Part shown: positions 22,046 to 22,115 of the stretch, piece by piece
How the letters are laid out: every line of letters starts with the position of its first letter
Numbering within the stretch: the first letter of the stretch is position 1
Assembly: GCA_964626055.1 (NCBI GenBank)
Contig: CAZVDF010000054.1
Span: 1 to 22,115 of the forward strand
Length of the DNA stretch: 22,115 nt
Direction of reading: 5' to 3'
DNA from: JAFGSG01 sp964626055
GTDB lineage: Bacteria > Spirochaetota > UBA4802 > JAFGDQ01
Translations under genes and position numbers: made by a program
Notes under the pieces: generated by a model
Seen by the model: only the letters and a program-made list of their open reading frames with translations
Databases searched by the model: none
What the model was told of the DNA's origin: nothing

Positions 22046-22115
22046 AGCTGGCGAGAGGACTTGAACCCCCAACAAGCTGATTACAAATCAGCTGCTCTAC
22101 CGATTGAGCTACGCC
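22046..22115 (-). tRNA. tRNA-Thr (anticodon UGU), 5' end cut by the window edge
   Basis: On the minus strand the sequence begins GGCGTAGCTCAATCGGTAGA, so only the last four bases of the 5' acceptor arm are inside. The 3' arm CGCCAGC predicts a missing GCT. The anticodon loop is TTTGTAA with TGT (complement 22083-22085). The T arm is GGGGG-TTCAAGT-CCTCT. The discriminator base is U. About three bases lie beyond 22115. Confidence 0.93.

Overview
The window is a chromosomal stretch of an AT-rich, double-membraned (diderm) bacterium. Evidence for an outer membrane is a TonB-dependent receptor ending in Phe, a predicted outer-membrane beta-barrel protein, two lipoproteins with lipoboxes, and a non-mevalonate isoprenoid gene. 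The housekeeping order tatA-proA-nadD-lytR-rsfS, spirochaete-like lipoboxes and frequent UUG/GUG starts fit Spirochaetota or another deep diderm lineage. I cannot fix the phylum from sequence alone.

Left third (1-7119): a corrinoid (vitamin B12) salvage locus. On the plus strand are a BtuC-like permease (5' end just outside the window) and its BtuD-like ATPase. Facing them on the minus strand is an operon led by a cobalamin riboswitch (about 6618-6807) with its own intrinsic terminator, then a BtuB-type TonB-dependent receptor, a second terminator-like hairpin, and a 684-residue exported protein. That protein fuses a BtuF-like binding domain to a CbiZ-type adenosylcobinamide amidohydrolase and a C-terminal extension of unknown function. 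This implies that corrinoid capture and lower-side-chain removal happen outside the inner membrane, before import. It is the most striking item in the window.

Middle (7120-9247): envelope genes of unknown role, namely an exported WG-repeat protein, a beta-barrel protein with a UUG start, and a small lipoprotein. Between the first two lies a 144-bp array of nested perfect hairpins that looks like a composite mobile palindromic repeat. A relative of one of its hairpins lies at about 10590.

Right (9424-22115): mostly housekeeping genes. ispG and asd are followed by the overlapping cluster tatA-proA-nadD-lytR-like-rsfS, then tRNA-Cys and tRNA-Leu. Next come a secreted hypothetical and a LOG-family protein on the minus strand, an operon of a lipoprotein NagZ-type glycosidase with hemW, a minus-strand hypothetical, an FmdB-type zinc ribbon, a DUF1858 protein, and minus-strand tRNA-Tyr and tRNA-Thr (cut by the window edge). 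The LytR-like protein has lost landmark residues of the LCP transferase active site.

No transposase, phage gene, CRISPR array or rRNA was seen. The main non-coding structure is a set of palindromic repeats: 1873/2073, 6948-7075, 7622-7765, 10588-10618 and 16276-16351.
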